DNA of 64,000 nt from Deltaproteobacteria bacterium (GTDB lineage: Bacteria > Desulfobacterota > Desulfovibrionia > Desulfovibrionales > Desulfovibrionaceae): positions 62,001 to 126,000 of the forward strand of contig JAITWK010000008.1 in assembly GCA_031285295.1 (NCBI GenBank), read 5' to 3'. The notes under the pieces were generated by a model. It made no database searches. It saw only the letters and a list, made by a program, of their open reading frames with translations, and was not told the origin of the DNA. This document shows, piece after piece, positions 16,485 to 24,770 of this stretch. The translations under genes were made by a program, and so were the position numbers. How positions within the stretch are numbered: the first letter of the stretch is position 1; each line of letters begins with the position of its first letter.

Positions 16485-16514
16485 AAATATTTTTTAATAT
16501 TTTAAAAAATATTT
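16485..16514. repeat. 30-base AT palindrome before the activator gene
   Basis: AAATATTTTTTAA, four bases, then the exact complement TTAAAAAATATTT. It lies 64-93 bases upstream of the activator start, so it may be an operator, a bend or an easily melted promoter segment. Confidence 0.45.
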
Positions 16515-16577
16515 AAGTGTCAGACTTGAAATATTTTGAATTCGACTGAAGCGCAGTGCCTGTGGAGGATGACGTAA

Positions 16578-18056
16578 ATGTTGGATAATTTGACGGGTGT
16601 TAAAGATATAAGGGAGTGTTTGCCCTATTTCAGGATGCTTTTTGACGCCATTCAGATTGGGTTGATCATTGCTGATCCCGGAGGCGAGCTTGTCTATTAC
16701 AATGCGGCCCAGAGTGAAATCGACCGGTTGCGTCCAGAAGAGGCACTCGGCCGGAAGATGTGCGAGGTTTACAACTTCACTCCGGACAGCAGCCCGGCCA
16801 TGCGGGTGCTGCGCACGGGCATTTCCATAGTGAATCAGGTGCATTCTTACCGCACGCGTAACGGCAGGCTGATTAACGCTTCCTGCACCATTTATCCCCT
16901 GCGCAACGATGCGGGCGGGCTTTTGGGGGTGATTTGCTATTCGCAAAGCTACACGACCTTGGCCATGCAATTTCAGAACGTGCAAAAGGATAAAAGTTTA
17001 CGGAGTGAAGCCGGAGTCGCGCACCAGACCGGCCTCAAGGAAAGCCGTTATTCGTTTGCATCGTTGATTGGGAGCAACAGAGCCCTTCTGGAGGCTGTTG
17101 AGCTGGCCAGACTGGTGGCGGGGAATTCTTCCGCTGTCATGCTGGTGGGCGAGACCGGTGTTGGCAAGGAAATTTTCGCGCAATCCATACATTACGGCAG
17201 CCCACGCGCGGAGCATCCCTATACCGCGATCAACTGTTCCGCAGTGCCGGAGGCACTGCTTGAGGGGATATTGTTCGGCACGGTCAAGGGTGCGTTTACC
17301 GGTGCCATGAACAAGCCGGGCCTGTTTGAAGTATCGGACAAGGGCAGCGTTTTTCTGGATGAAATTGATTCCATGCCAGTTAGCCTGCAAAGCAAGCTTT
17401 TGCGTGTCCTGCAGGAAAAAAGAATCCGGCGGGTGGGAGATTCGCGGGAGCGTGTGGTAGATGTACGTATTATCAGCGCTGTCGGGCGTAATCCCGCTGA
17501 CTTGCTTAAAAGTGGTTGTTTACGCCCGGATTTCTATTACCGCCTTGGGGTGATCAAAATTTTTCTGCCGCCGCTACGTGAGCGCATGGAGGATTTGCCT
17601 CTTTTGGTTAAGCATTTTCTTGCCAAGTTCAGCGCGAACCAGGAGAGACAGGAGCCATTTGTCACTTCCGAGGCCATGAGCCTACTCTATGCACATGATT
17701 GGCCCGGTAACGTGCGGGAGCTTGAGCACGTCATTGAGGCTTCGATCAGCGTCATCGGGCAGTCTTTGACTTTGGAGGCCGCGCACTTGCGTAGCGCCTG
17801 CCCGGATATCGCTTTCAACGCTCTTGACGTCCCCTGTGCAGAACCCCTTGCGGAGGCAGGGGCGCAAAAAGAGAGCTGCGGCCGGCTTTCGGCCGTCAGG
17901 CGGGAAGCGGAGGCCCTGGCCGTAATAAACGCCTTGCGGAGCTCGGCCGGTAACCGGAGCATGGCGGCTCGACTTTTGGGCATTTCACCGCAGCTCATGT
18001 ACTACAAAATGAAACAACACCGGCTTAAGGCCGGGGATTACGCCCCCAAAATTTAG
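16578..18056 (+). CDS. Sigma-54-dependent PAS/AAA+/Fis transcriptional activator
   Basis: 492-residue enhancer-binding protein. A PAS-like sensor domain occupies about 15-130 (LIIADPGGELVYYN, then LLGVICYSQ). The AAA+ domain follows, with Walker A GETGVGKE (191-198), the sigma-54-contacting loop GAFTGA (238-243), Walker B VFLDEID (258-264) and DFYYRLGVIKIFLPPLRER. A Fis-type helix-turn-helix ends the protein (GNRSMAARLLGISPQLMYYK). It is transcribed away from grdI, whose promoter is of sigma-54 type, so it most likely switches on betaine reduction in response to a small ligand bound by the PAS domain (inference). GGAGG precedes ATG 16578. Confidence 0.93.
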   Translation: MLDNLTGVKDIRECLPYFRMLFDAIQIGLIIADPGGELVYYNAAQSEIDRLRPEEALGRKMCEVYNFTPDSSPAMRVLRTGISIVNQVHSYRTRNGRLINASCTIYPLRNDAGGLLGVICYSQSYTTLAMQFQNVQKDKSLRSEAGVAHQTGLKESRYSFASLIGSNRALLEAVELARLVAGNSSAVMLVGETGVGKEIFAQSIHYGSPRAEHPYTAINCSAVPEALLEGILFGTVKGAFTGAMNKPGLFEVSDKGSVFLDEIDSMPVSLQSKLLRVLQEKRIRRVGDSRERVVDVRIISAVGRNPADLLKSGCLRPDFYYRLGVIKIFLPPLRERMEDLPLLVKHFLAKFSANQERQEPFVTSEAMSLLYAHDWPGNVRELEHVIEASISVIGQSLTLEAAHLRSACPDIAFNALDVPCAEPLAEAGAQKESCGRLSAVRREAEALAVINALRSSAGNRSMAARLLGISPQLMYYKMKQHRLKAGDYAPKI

Positions 18057-18147
18057 CAAGCACCTTGTTTGTAGTCGGAAACCCGCAAAAGAAAATACTC
18101 TTACTCCCCAGCATAAACCCTTTTGCAACACAAGGTCTTAAGAATAT

Positions 18148-18176
18148 TTGACTTTTACACATTGCAGCGATAATAA
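18148..18176 (+). promoter_or_regulatory. Putative sigma-70 promoter of the PAS-GGDEF gene
   Basis: TTGACT at 18148-18153, a 17-base spacer, and TAATAA at 18171-18176, about 65 bases upstream of the start codon. Confidence 0.4.
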
Positions 18177-18242
18177 TGAATCATAGGAAAATTAGAAGCC
18201 AGTCGCAGTAATTACTAGGATTTTTATTATCGGGGGAGCATA

Positions 18243-19148
18243 ATGGAAGCACTGCATAGCATTGATCTTGACATATTGCTTGATACTATTCCAAATCCTG
18301 TATTTGTAAAAGATGAAGATTTGCGTTTCATATTTGTAAATAGAGCATATGAAAAAATGTTTAACGTAAACAGATACGATATACTCGGCAGGCAAGTTAT
18401 CGACCTTGAATATCTCCCTGAGGAGGACAAAGCTTTTTATCAGAAAGAAGATATGGAAATGATCCGGCTCGGTAAAACCAGTCACCATATTTTCGATTAT
18501 TTATATAAAGGAAAAATGGTACATAAATGCCTTTACTGGTCATCAGGCTTTATGCAAAGGGATGGGCAGCGCAGATTAATTGGCATTATTGTGGATATCA
18601 ACAAGCAAAGTGACAGCGTGCGGGAATTACGCGATAAATTGCGTACTGTAACATCAGAAAAAAATGCAGTTGCGAAACAGAGCAAAATTGATTCGTTGAC
18701 CCAATTATATTCCAGACGTACTTTTGATGAAACGTTGCAAAGCCTTGCGTTCTCCGGGAATATATTTTCCTGTATTATGTTCGATATCGATCATTTCAAG
18801 CGGGTTAATGATTCATTCGGTCATGCAGAAGGCGATGCCGTCCTTAAAAAAGTTGCATCCTCCCTTAAAAAAACTTCCCGCAAGCCGGATAACGCCTATC
18901 GGTATGGGGGAGAGGAGTTTGCTGTTTTGCTGCCCGGAACCAACCTGGCCGACGCGGTTATTGTTGCGGAGCGGATACGCTGCCATGTTTGCGAAAATGT
19001 ATTCCTTCCCGATGGTCAGCAAATGACTATAAGCGCCGGATGCAGCGAGTATAGACCAGGGGAATCCGGCATGTCTGTTGTGGTGCGTGCGGATAAAGCT
19101 TTATACGCGGCCAAAAATTCCGGCCGAAACCGCGTTTGTACCGAGTAA
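18243..19148 (+). CDS. PAS-GGDEF diguanylate cyclase
   Basis: 301-residue soluble protein. The N-terminal PAS domain (about 8-120: PNPVFVKDEDLRFIFVNRAY, later IIVDIN) is joined by a short coiled linker (REL RDKLRTVTSEKNAVAK region) to a GGDEF domain. The active-site loop is RYGGEEF (GGEEF 222-226), compatible with catalysis, and RKPD at 213-216 is an RxxD inhibitory site at the usual five-residue distance. It should therefore make cyclic di-GMP under product feedback. The gene follows the grd activator on the same strand after 186 bases with its own likely promoter; a functional link is not shown. Confidence 0.93.
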   Translation: MEALHSIDLDILLDTIPNPVFVKDEDLRFIFVNRAYEKMFNVNRYDILGRQVIDLEYLPEEDKAFYQKEDMEMIRLGKTSHHIFDYLYKGKMVHKCLYWSSGFMQRDGQRRLIGIIVDINKQSDSVRELRDKLRTVTSEKNAVAKQSKIDSLTQLYSRRTFDETLQSLAFSGNIFSCIMFDIDHFKRVNDSFGHAEGDAVLKKVASSLKKTSRKPDNAYRYGGEEFAVLLPGTNLADAVIVAERIRCHVCENVFLPDGQQMTISAGCSEYRPGESGMSVVVRADKALYAAKNSGRNRVCTE

Positions 19149-19249
19149 TGATCGGATATCCCGATTGGCTATTTTACGGGGCTTCTTGCTAAAATGTAAA
19201 TTTTGGCAGCGCCTGAACCAGCAGGCGCTGCCACTCCTAACACCTAAAT

Positions 19250-19615
19250 CTATTTGTCAGCCGGAAGAATTTCAATCCAGTAACCATCCGGGTCGTTGAT
19301 GAAATAAATGCCCATTTCCGGGTTTTCATAGCAGATGCAGCCCATGGATTTATGCAGGGCGTGTGCGGCTTCGAAATCGTCCACCAGCAGGGCGATATGG
19401 AACTCGTTCTCGCCAAGATCATAAGGCTCCTTGCGGTCGTGCAGCCAGGTCAGCTCCAGCAGGTGCGGAGTTTTGCCATCGCCAAGGTAGATCAGGGTGA
19501 AATCCTCGGCCTCATGGCGGCGCGCTTCCGTAAGTTGCAAAGCCTTCTGGTAAAAATCCAGGCTTTTTTTCAGGTCCAGTACATTGATGTTGTTATGGGC
19601 AAGGGTGAATTTCAT
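19250..19615 (-). CDS. Lactoylglutathione lyase / VOC-family glyoxalase
   Basis: 121-residue VOC-fold protein close to GloA. Metal ligands fit the glyoxalase I pattern: H7, E54 in HLLELT, H73 in FHIALLV and E115 in YWIEIL. The expected reaction is isomerisation of the hemithioacetal of methylglyoxal and a thiol to the lactoyl thioester. In an anaerobe without glutathione the thiol partner is uncertain. Single gene, convergent with nothing obvious; its 5' side carries a fragment of the intergenic repeat element. Confidence 0.85.
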   Translation of the reverse strand: MKFTLAHNNINVLDLKKSLDFYQKALQLTEARRHEAEDFTLIYLGDGKTPHLLELTWLHDRKEPYDLGENEFHIALLVDDFEAAHALHKSMGCICYENPEMGIYFINDPDGYWIEILPADK

Positions 19616-19680
19616 GGGCGCTCCCTTTTGGTGTTTTGCCCATGATAGCGCCAGGCTGCCGCCATAGTCAATGTTGCAAA

Positions 19681-19723
19681 AAAAACTTATCTTCCTTGCC
19701 TGACGGCAAAAACAGGCACTACC
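19681..19723. repeat. Palindromic intergenic element, half copy C
   Basis: AACTTATCTTCCTTGCCTGA continuing through the CAGGCACTACC end is nearly identical to the right half of the complete copy at 30686-30810. The left half is missing. Confidence 0.6.
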
Positions 19724-19813
19724 AAAAACGCCTCAATTTAGGGATGGCGAAAATAATAAAAGCAGTGTAAGAGCATACCAAGTTTTAACCATTCCATTAA
19801 GGAGGAATTGATA

Positions 19814-19987
19814 ATGCCCTACGTTATTTCTGATGCCTGCATCGCCTGCGGAGCCTGTGAAGCCGAATGCCCCGCCAGCGCCATTTCCGAAGGTGACCCC
19901 CATTACGTTATCGACGAAAGCACCTGCATCGACTGCGGCGCTTGCAGCGGCGTGTGCCCGGTGGACGCCCCGCAGGAAAAAGCCTAG
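19814..19987 (+). CDS. 2[4Fe-4S] ferredoxin
   Basis: 57-residue clostridial-type ferredoxin. Two cluster motifs are complete: CIACGACEAECP (9-20) and CIDCGACSGVCP (38-49), each CX2CX2CX3CP. It should carry low-potential electrons for anaerobic metabolism. AAGGAGG lies 8 bases before ATG 19814, and a strong terminator follows at 20071, so it appears to be a single-gene transcript with high expression. Confidence 0.95.
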   Translation: MPYVISDACIACGACEAECPASAISEGDPHYVIDESTCIDCGACSGVCPVDAPQEKA

Positions 19988-20070
19988 ACAGTAAGTCACA
20001 AAAGCTTTTTGCCTTCTGGCTGCGCTGGTGCGTTTAAAACGCCAGGCGTTTCAGGGGCAAATGTTTTGCA

Positions 20071-20108
20071 AAAATGACTCGCAGTAAAAACTGTGAGTCA
20101 TTTTTTTT
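20071..20108 (+). terminator. Intrinsic terminator after the ferredoxin gene
   Basis: AATGACTCGCAGT, loop AAAA, ACTGTGAGTCATT with one mismatch, followed by eight T. A classic terminator about 85 bases after the stop codon. Confidence 0.9.
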
Positions 20109-20240
20109 ATGCGGCAAATTCAAGCCTTGTTTGGTTAAGTTTTTTGCTTTACAGTTTGCTCCTTTGTTTATATATATAAACAAAACATATTGACAAATAA
20201 AACGGTCTTTCAACGGCGGTAGCTGCCTGATGGTGGGCTT

Positions 20241-21641
20241 ATGAACGAAGGCACTCTAAAAAAACTGAAAATCCTGGCTGAATCTGCCAAATACGATGTT
20301 TCCTGCTCCTCCAGCGGCGTGGGGCGGCGCAACATTCCCGGCGGCATCGGCAGCGCTGAAAGCTGGGGCTGCTGCCACTCCTTTACCGAAGATGGCCGCT
20401 GCATCAGCCTGCTTAAGGTACTGCTCAGCAACTACTGCATTTACGATTGTGCCTATTGCGTCAACCGGGCAAATAACGATATTCCGCGCACGGCCTTTTC
20501 CGTGTCCGAACTGGTTGATCTTACTATCGCCTTTTATCGCCGCAACTACATCGAGGGTCTGTTCCTCAGTTCGGCGGTGCTTAAAAGCCCGGATCACACC
20601 ATGGACATGATGCTGAAGGTCTTGCGTGAACTGCGCCTGACGCAGCGCTTCAACGGCTACATTCATATGAAGTGCATTCCCGGAGCCAGTCAGGAACTGG
20701 TCCGGCAGGCCGGGCTTTATGCCGACCGTCTGAGCGTGAACATTGAAATTCCTTCCGAGGGCAACTTGAAACGACTGGCCCCGGATAAGGATTATCAAAG
20801 CGTTTACCTGCCCATGCGCCATATTCAGCAGGGTATTTTGCAAAGCAGGGAGGAGAGCAGGCGTTTTCGCCATACGCCGCGCTTCGCCCCAGCCGGGCAA
20901 AGCACCCAGATGATCATCGGAGCCAGCCCGGATCGGGATCGGGAAATACTGCTGCTGTCCTCGCTGCTTTATAAGGGGCCGGGCCTGAAACGGGTTTATT
21001 ATTCCGGCTTTGTACCGGTAAATGGCTATGACAGCCGCTTGCCCGCCGCCTCCCCCGCTGCTTTTGCCGCGCCGGTAGCGTCAAACACGCCGGGCGCTTC
21101 CGGCTTGCCGGGGTCATCGGTTTCGCCAGTTCAGCCAATTAAGCCAATTAAGTTAGTCCCGAAGGTGCGTGAGCATCGCCTGTACCAGGCCGACTGGCTG
21201 ATGCGCTTTTACCATTTCGAGGCTGAGGAAATTTTGGATGAGAGCAGCCCGGATCTGGATTTGGAAGTTGACCCAAAAATCGCTTGGGCCTTGCGGCATC
21301 CGGAGTTTTTCCCGCTGGATGTGAATACGGCGGATTACGCGGTGATTTTGCGTGTTCCGGGCATCGGGCTGAAATCCGCCCAGCGGATAATTGCCGCCCG
21401 GCGTTTTCGCAAGCTGAGCGCGGATACCCTCAGGCAATTGGGGGTAGTGCTGAGCCGGGCCAGATTCTTTTTGGCCGATAGCTGCGCCTTGCCGGCTGGC
21501 GGCGCGGCGCATGGGCGCAGCTTTACCATTCAGGAGGCCGGCCCTGCTTATGTACGCGCTGCCCTGCTGGACAAAAAGACCCGCCAGAGCAGGGCGGTTC
21601 CGGCGATGCGGCAGTTGTCGCTGTTTGACTCCATACATTGA
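20241..21641 (+). CDS. Putative DNA modification/repair radical SAM protein (TIGR03916-type)
   Basis: 466-residue radical SAM enzyme with cluster motif CIYDCAYCVNR (C66, C70, C73). N-terminal SSSGVGRRNIPGGIG and HMKCIPGASQ are typical of the family that always travels with a DUF4130 partner, here the next gene four bases downstream. The C-terminal region holds a helix-hairpin-helix (VPGIGLKSAQRIIAARRF), a non-specific DNA-binding element, which supports a role in DNA repair or modification. A Pro/Ala/Ser-rich insert of ~40 residues (about 270-310) interrupts the middle and is not family-typical; it fits the window-wide pattern of low-complexity insertions. The reaction is not known. Confidence 0.88.
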   Translation: MNEGTLKKLKILAESAKYDVSCSSSGVGRRNIPGGIGSAESWGCCHSFTEDGRCISLLKVLLSNYCIYDCAYCVNRANNDIPRTAFSVSELVDLTIAFYRRNYIEGLFLSSAVLKSPDHTMDMMLKVLRELRLTQRFNGYIHMKCIPGASQELVRQAGLYADRLSVNIEIPSEGNLKRLAPDKDYQSVYLPMRHIQQGILQSREESRRFRHTPRFAPAGQSTQMIIGASPDRDREILLLSSLLYKGPGLKRVYYSGFVPVNGYDSRLPAASPAAFAAPVASNTPGASGLPGSSVSPVQPIKPIKLVPKVREHRLYQADWLMRFYHFEAEEILDESSPDLDLEVDPKIAWALRHPEFFPLDVNTADYAVILRVPGIGLKSAQRIIAARRFRKLSADTLRQLGVVLSRARFFLADSCALPAGGAAHGRSFTIQEAGPAYVRAALLDKKTRQSRAVPAMRQLSLFDSIH

Positions 21642-21645
21642 TAAA

Positions 21646-22527
21646 ATGAAGAATATATATTGCTATGACAAAAGCTTTGAAGGCCTGCTGAGTGTGGTGT
21701 TTGACGCGTACACGCGCAAGGTTTTTCCCGATGCGCTACAGGGAATGTGCGAGGCGGTAGAAGCCTCTGCGCCGTCAAATGCCGCCGGGGCGCTTCCGCT
21801 TTTGCCCGCAAACAGCTATCAGGTGAGCAGTTCGCCGGAAAAGGCCGGGCGGGTTTTTACAGCCTTGCGCAAAAAATTGTCCGCTGCTGGCGTGCATCGG
21901 CTGCTGGCTGCCTGGCTGGCCGAGGAGCCAGGCGGTGATTTGCTGATTTTCCGCTTTATCCGCCTGGTTCTGGATTCCGCTACCCTGCTGGAAGCCAACT
22001 GCGGCGATGCAACGGTCTTCGAACTGGGTCAGATGGCCCGCCGGGTAAACCGGGAACGTCACAAGCTCATGGGCTTTGTCCGCTTTCAGAAGACCGCGCA
22101 GGGAGTTTATTTTTCCGCCATAGCACCACGGCATAATGTGCTGCCGCTGTTGTTGAACCATTTTACACAGCGCTTGGCGGATCAACCCTGGATTATCTAC
22201 GATTGCGGCAGACGCTACGGCATGTATTACGATTTGTGCGGCGTGCGGGAAATCTGGCTGGATTCGCCCATGCAGGATGGGCTGAACTGGCATGGTGGGC
22301 AGCACGCCCCGGTAAGAAAGACGATGCAGGCCGGACCTTCTGACCCGGTTCTGCAAGACGGGCGGCTGAACGAGAGTTTGCTGGCCGAGGGCGAGACGCT
22401 GGTGCAGAATATGTGGAGGGGGTATTTTCAGGCCGCCGTCATCAAGGAACGCATCAACCCGAAGTTACAGCGCCAATTCATGCCACGCCACTACTGGCCG
22501 TATCTGACGGAGCTGGCTGGAAAATAA
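21646..22527 (+). CDS. DUF4130 partner of the radical SAM DNA protein (TIGR03915-type)
   Basis: 293 residues from ATG 21646, four bases after the radical SAM stop. The opening IYCYDKSFEGLLSVVFDAY is characteristic of TIGR03915 (SAM-linked DNA metabolism) proteins, and HKLMGFVRFQKTAQGVYFSA and HYWPYLTEL are conserved later segments. In some genomes this protein is fused to a uracil-DNA-glycosylase-like domain; here it is alone. The pair is expected to act on DNA, with unknown chemistry. Confidence 0.88.
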   Translation: MKNIYCYDKSFEGLLSVVFDAYTRKVFPDALQGMCEAVEASAPSNAAGALPLLPANSYQVSSSPEKAGRVFTALRKKLSAAGVHRLLAAWLAEEPGGDLLIFRFIRLVLDSATLLEANCGDATVFELGQMARRVNRERHKLMGFVRFQKTAQGVYFSAIAPRHNVLPLLLNHFTQRLADQPWIIYDCGRRYGMYYDLCGVREIWLDSPMQDGLNWHGGQHAPVRKTMQAGPSDPVLQDGRLNESLLAEGETLVQNMWRGYFQAAVIKERINPKLQRQFMPRHYWPYLTELAGK

Positions 22528-22644
22528 AAAAAGAACCCCTGATTGCATCTTGACGGCTTTTGTTGCAATCTGACGCATTGTTTGTGAAAAATACAGTCAA
22601 CGCTATTTCCAATAGGCGTTATGTCCAAAAGGGAGTTGTAAACT

Positions 22645-23229
22645 ATGGGCAAGTTCATCAACCGGGAAGAAGCCTGGGAGTTGCTGTGCGAATATACCAA
22701 ATCCGCGGCTTTGCGCACGCACGCGCTGGCGGTGGAGGCCGCCATGCTGCATTTTGCCGCTTTGGAAGGCCTTACGGGTGCGGAGGCCGAGAAATGGGGC
22801 GTGGTAGGTCTGCTGCACGACTTTGATTATGAAAAATTTCCGGACGAGCACTGCGTCAAGTCCGCCGAACTTTTACGCGAACACGGTTTGGACGAAGAAT
22901 ACATCCATGCCGTATGCAGCCACGGCTTTGGCATTTGCACCGATGTTGAACCGGCGAACAAAATGGAAAAAGTGCTCTATACCATTGACGAACTCACCGG
23001 CCTGATCAATGCCGCCTGTCTGCTGCGCCCTTCGCGCAGCGTGCTGGATCTGGAACTTAAATCCGTAAAGAAAAAATTTAAGGACTTAAACTTCGCGGCG
23101 GGCGTGAACCGGGAGATCATCCAAAAAGGCTGCGCCATGCTCGGCGCGGATCTGGACGAGATCATCACCCAGACCATTGCCGGAATGCGGGCCAGAGCCG
23201 AAGCTTTGGGACTCAAGGGCAATCTTTAG
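22645..23229 (+). CDS. HD-domain hydrolase
   Basis: 194-residue HD-superfamily protein. The metal-binding HD pair is in LLHDFDYEKFPDEHC (about 56-70), with an upstream His in LRTHALAVEAAM and a later Asp in LYTIDELTGLI, the arrangement of small phosphohydrolases. Substrate is unknown (nucleotide or phosphate ester). AGGGAG precedes ATG 22645. It faces the histidine kinase gene convergently. Confidence 0.85.
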   Translation: MGKFINREEAWELLCEYTKSAALRTHALAVEAAMLHFAALEGLTGAEAEKWGVVGLLHDFDYEKFPDEHCVKSAELLREHGLDEEYIHAVCSHGFGICTDVEPANKMEKVLYTIDELTGLINAACLLRPSRSVLDLELKSVKKKFKDLNFAAGVNREIIQKGCAMLGADLDEIITQTIAGMRARAEALGLKGNL

Positions 23230-23274
23230 AGCAAACAACGCTTTAAAGCCGGGCCTTTCAAGGGTGAACTGCGG

Positions 23275-24726
23275 CTAGTTAAGCGAAAATTCCACATAAA
23301 TGCAGAAACCGGCAGCGGTGTTGGCCGCCCAAACGCGGCCACCGTGCAACTCGGCGATTTTTTTCACCAGCGAAAGCCCCAGCCCCACGCCGTTGCCGGT
23401 GGCCAGTCCGGCCCGGTTGAAAGGCTCAAAAATTCGCTTTAGTTGATCTTCTGGCAGAGGTGACAAGTGGGAGCGTGTGTTTTCCACTTCCAGCCGGGCG
23501 GTGGTATTCTGTCTGTGCAGCCGCAAGTCTGCCTGTCCGCCCGTGTTCGTGTATTTGGCGGCATTGTCCAGCAGATTGCCCACCAGATTGCACAAAAGCG
23601 TCTCATCGCCCTTGAAAGCCAAACCCGGTTCAATGTCAGCCCTGAAAGTCAGGCCGTTTTTTGCGAACAGCGGCGTTTGGCGGCGCGTCATTTCCGCGCA
23701 CAGTTCGGAAAAAGCCACCTGGTTGGTCAAGGGCGGCAATTGTTGCAGGTCCAGCTTGCTGGAAAGCAGCGTAGCGCCGATAAGTTTTTCCATGTGATCC
23801 AGTTCTTCCTGCAAAAGAACGACTTTCTGTGCGGCTTTGCCGCAGGCTTCACCACCGTTTTTTTCTGACGGAATACTCTCTTCCAGCAAGGCCAGCGTAA
23901 CTTGCATCCGGGCCAGAGGCGAGCGCAACTCGTGCGAAACATTGGCCACCAGCTCACGCATGCTTTTTACATTGCGCGAAAGGCTGTCGGCCATATGGTT
24001 TACGGCCAGGGCCACATCGCTGATCTCGTCCCGGCCGTTCACGGTGACCCGTTTTTCCACTCGGGGGCCAACATTGTCCTTTTGTCCAATAGCTGCTCCC
24101 GCCGGATTTTTGGGCGTGGGCTGGCCCAGAGCGCCACTGGCCTGGCCCGGAGTTCCGCCCGCTATCTCCAGAACTTCCGAACGCAGGCGGCGCAAAGGCA
24201 TTGATACGGAGCGGGCTATCCAGAAGGTCAAAAGTCCGCTGATGGCGGTCAGGGTCAGCAGGCCAATCAGGAAGGAGTTCCAGGTGTCATTATTCCTGGG
24301 CGGGTTGAACAGCACATACAGCCTGGCCTCCCCACCGCGCAGGAGTACCGGTGCGCTGCCGATGAAACCGGAGCCTTCGCCGCCCAACTGCCAAAGTTCG
24401 ACTTCTCCGTCCTGCCAGTAGTCGAAGGAATCATGCGGAGTTGGCGGCAGATTAACCTCTGCGTTGGTTCGTCCGGCCAACACCGCGCCGTCCGGGCCAA
24501 CTACCCAGGCCCGATCGCTATTCTGGTTGAAAATGCTGACCACGCGTTCGGCAGTATTCGTGCCGCGATCCTGCATGGCATCGGCCAGGGCGCTGACATT
24601 GCTGGACATGAAGCGCCGAATTCCGTCCTGGTCGCGTGTATAGTTATGCAGCAGCAAAATGGCCGGTTGCGTGAGCAGAATTAAGAGCAGGGAGTAAATA
24701 AAGATACGCTGCCAGAGGTGCCGCAT
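23275..24726 (-). CDS. Sensor histidine kinase (CpxA-like), with an insertion in HAMP
   Basis: 483 residues. Membrane segments at about 8-28 and 152-171 flank a periplasmic domain of ~120 residues. HAMP follows (ARSVSMPLRRLRSEVLEI ... GRDEISDVALAVNHMADSL), then HisKA with H265 in ANVSHELRSPLAR, the N box LVGNLLDNAAKYTN and the G box NGVGLGLSLVKKIAELHGG. Between the two HAMP helices there is an extra segment of ~38 residues (189-226, Gly/Pro/Ala/Gln rich) that normal HAMP domains lack. It pairs with the response regulator gene 44 bases upstream and probably controls the divergent macAB operon. RBS AAGGAA before ATG 24726. Confidence 0.92.
   Translation of the reverse strand: MRHLWQRIFIYSLLLILLTQPAILLLHNYTRDQDGIRRFMSSNVSALADAMQDRGTNTAERVVSIFNQNSDRAWVVGPDGAVLAGRTNAEVNLPPTPHDSFDYWQDGEVELWQLGGEGSGFIGSAPVLLRGGEARLYVLFNPPRNNDTWNSFLIGLLTLTAISGLLTFWIARSVSMPLRRLRSEVLEIAGGTPGQASGALGQPTPKNPAGAAIGQKDNVGPRVEKRVTVNGRDEISDVALAVNHMADSLSRNVKSMRELVANVSHELRSPLARMQVTLALLEESIPSEKNGGEACGKAAQKVVLLQEELDHMEKLIGATLLSSKLDLQQLPPLTNQVAFSELCAEMTRRQTPLFAKNGLTFRADIEPGLAFKGDETLLCNLVGNLLDNAAKYTNTGGQADLRLHRQNTTARLEVENTRSHLSPLPEDQLKRIFEPFNRAGLATGNGVGLGLSLVKKIAELHGGRVWAANTAAGFCIYVEFSLN
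24049..24162 (-). repeat. Low-complexity insertion in the HAMP connector
   Basis: Encodes GTPGQASGALGQPTPKNPAG and following residues, between the two amphipathic helices of HAMP. It is unlike the conserved 12-15 residue connector, and looks like an in-frame insertion. Confidence 0.5.
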
Positions 24727-24770
24727 TTTTAGGTTCCTTAATTTCCTTCCCGATTAAAAATTGTGCCGGA

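Larger units (their letters stand above)
16186..16577. other. Divergent regulatory region between grdI and the sigma-54 activator
   Basis: About 390 AT-rich bases without a gene. It contains a sigma-54-like promoter toward grdI (16314-16329), a TTGTGA-N6-TCACAA palindrome (16380-16397) and a 30-base AT palindrome (16485-16514). Confidence 0.7.
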
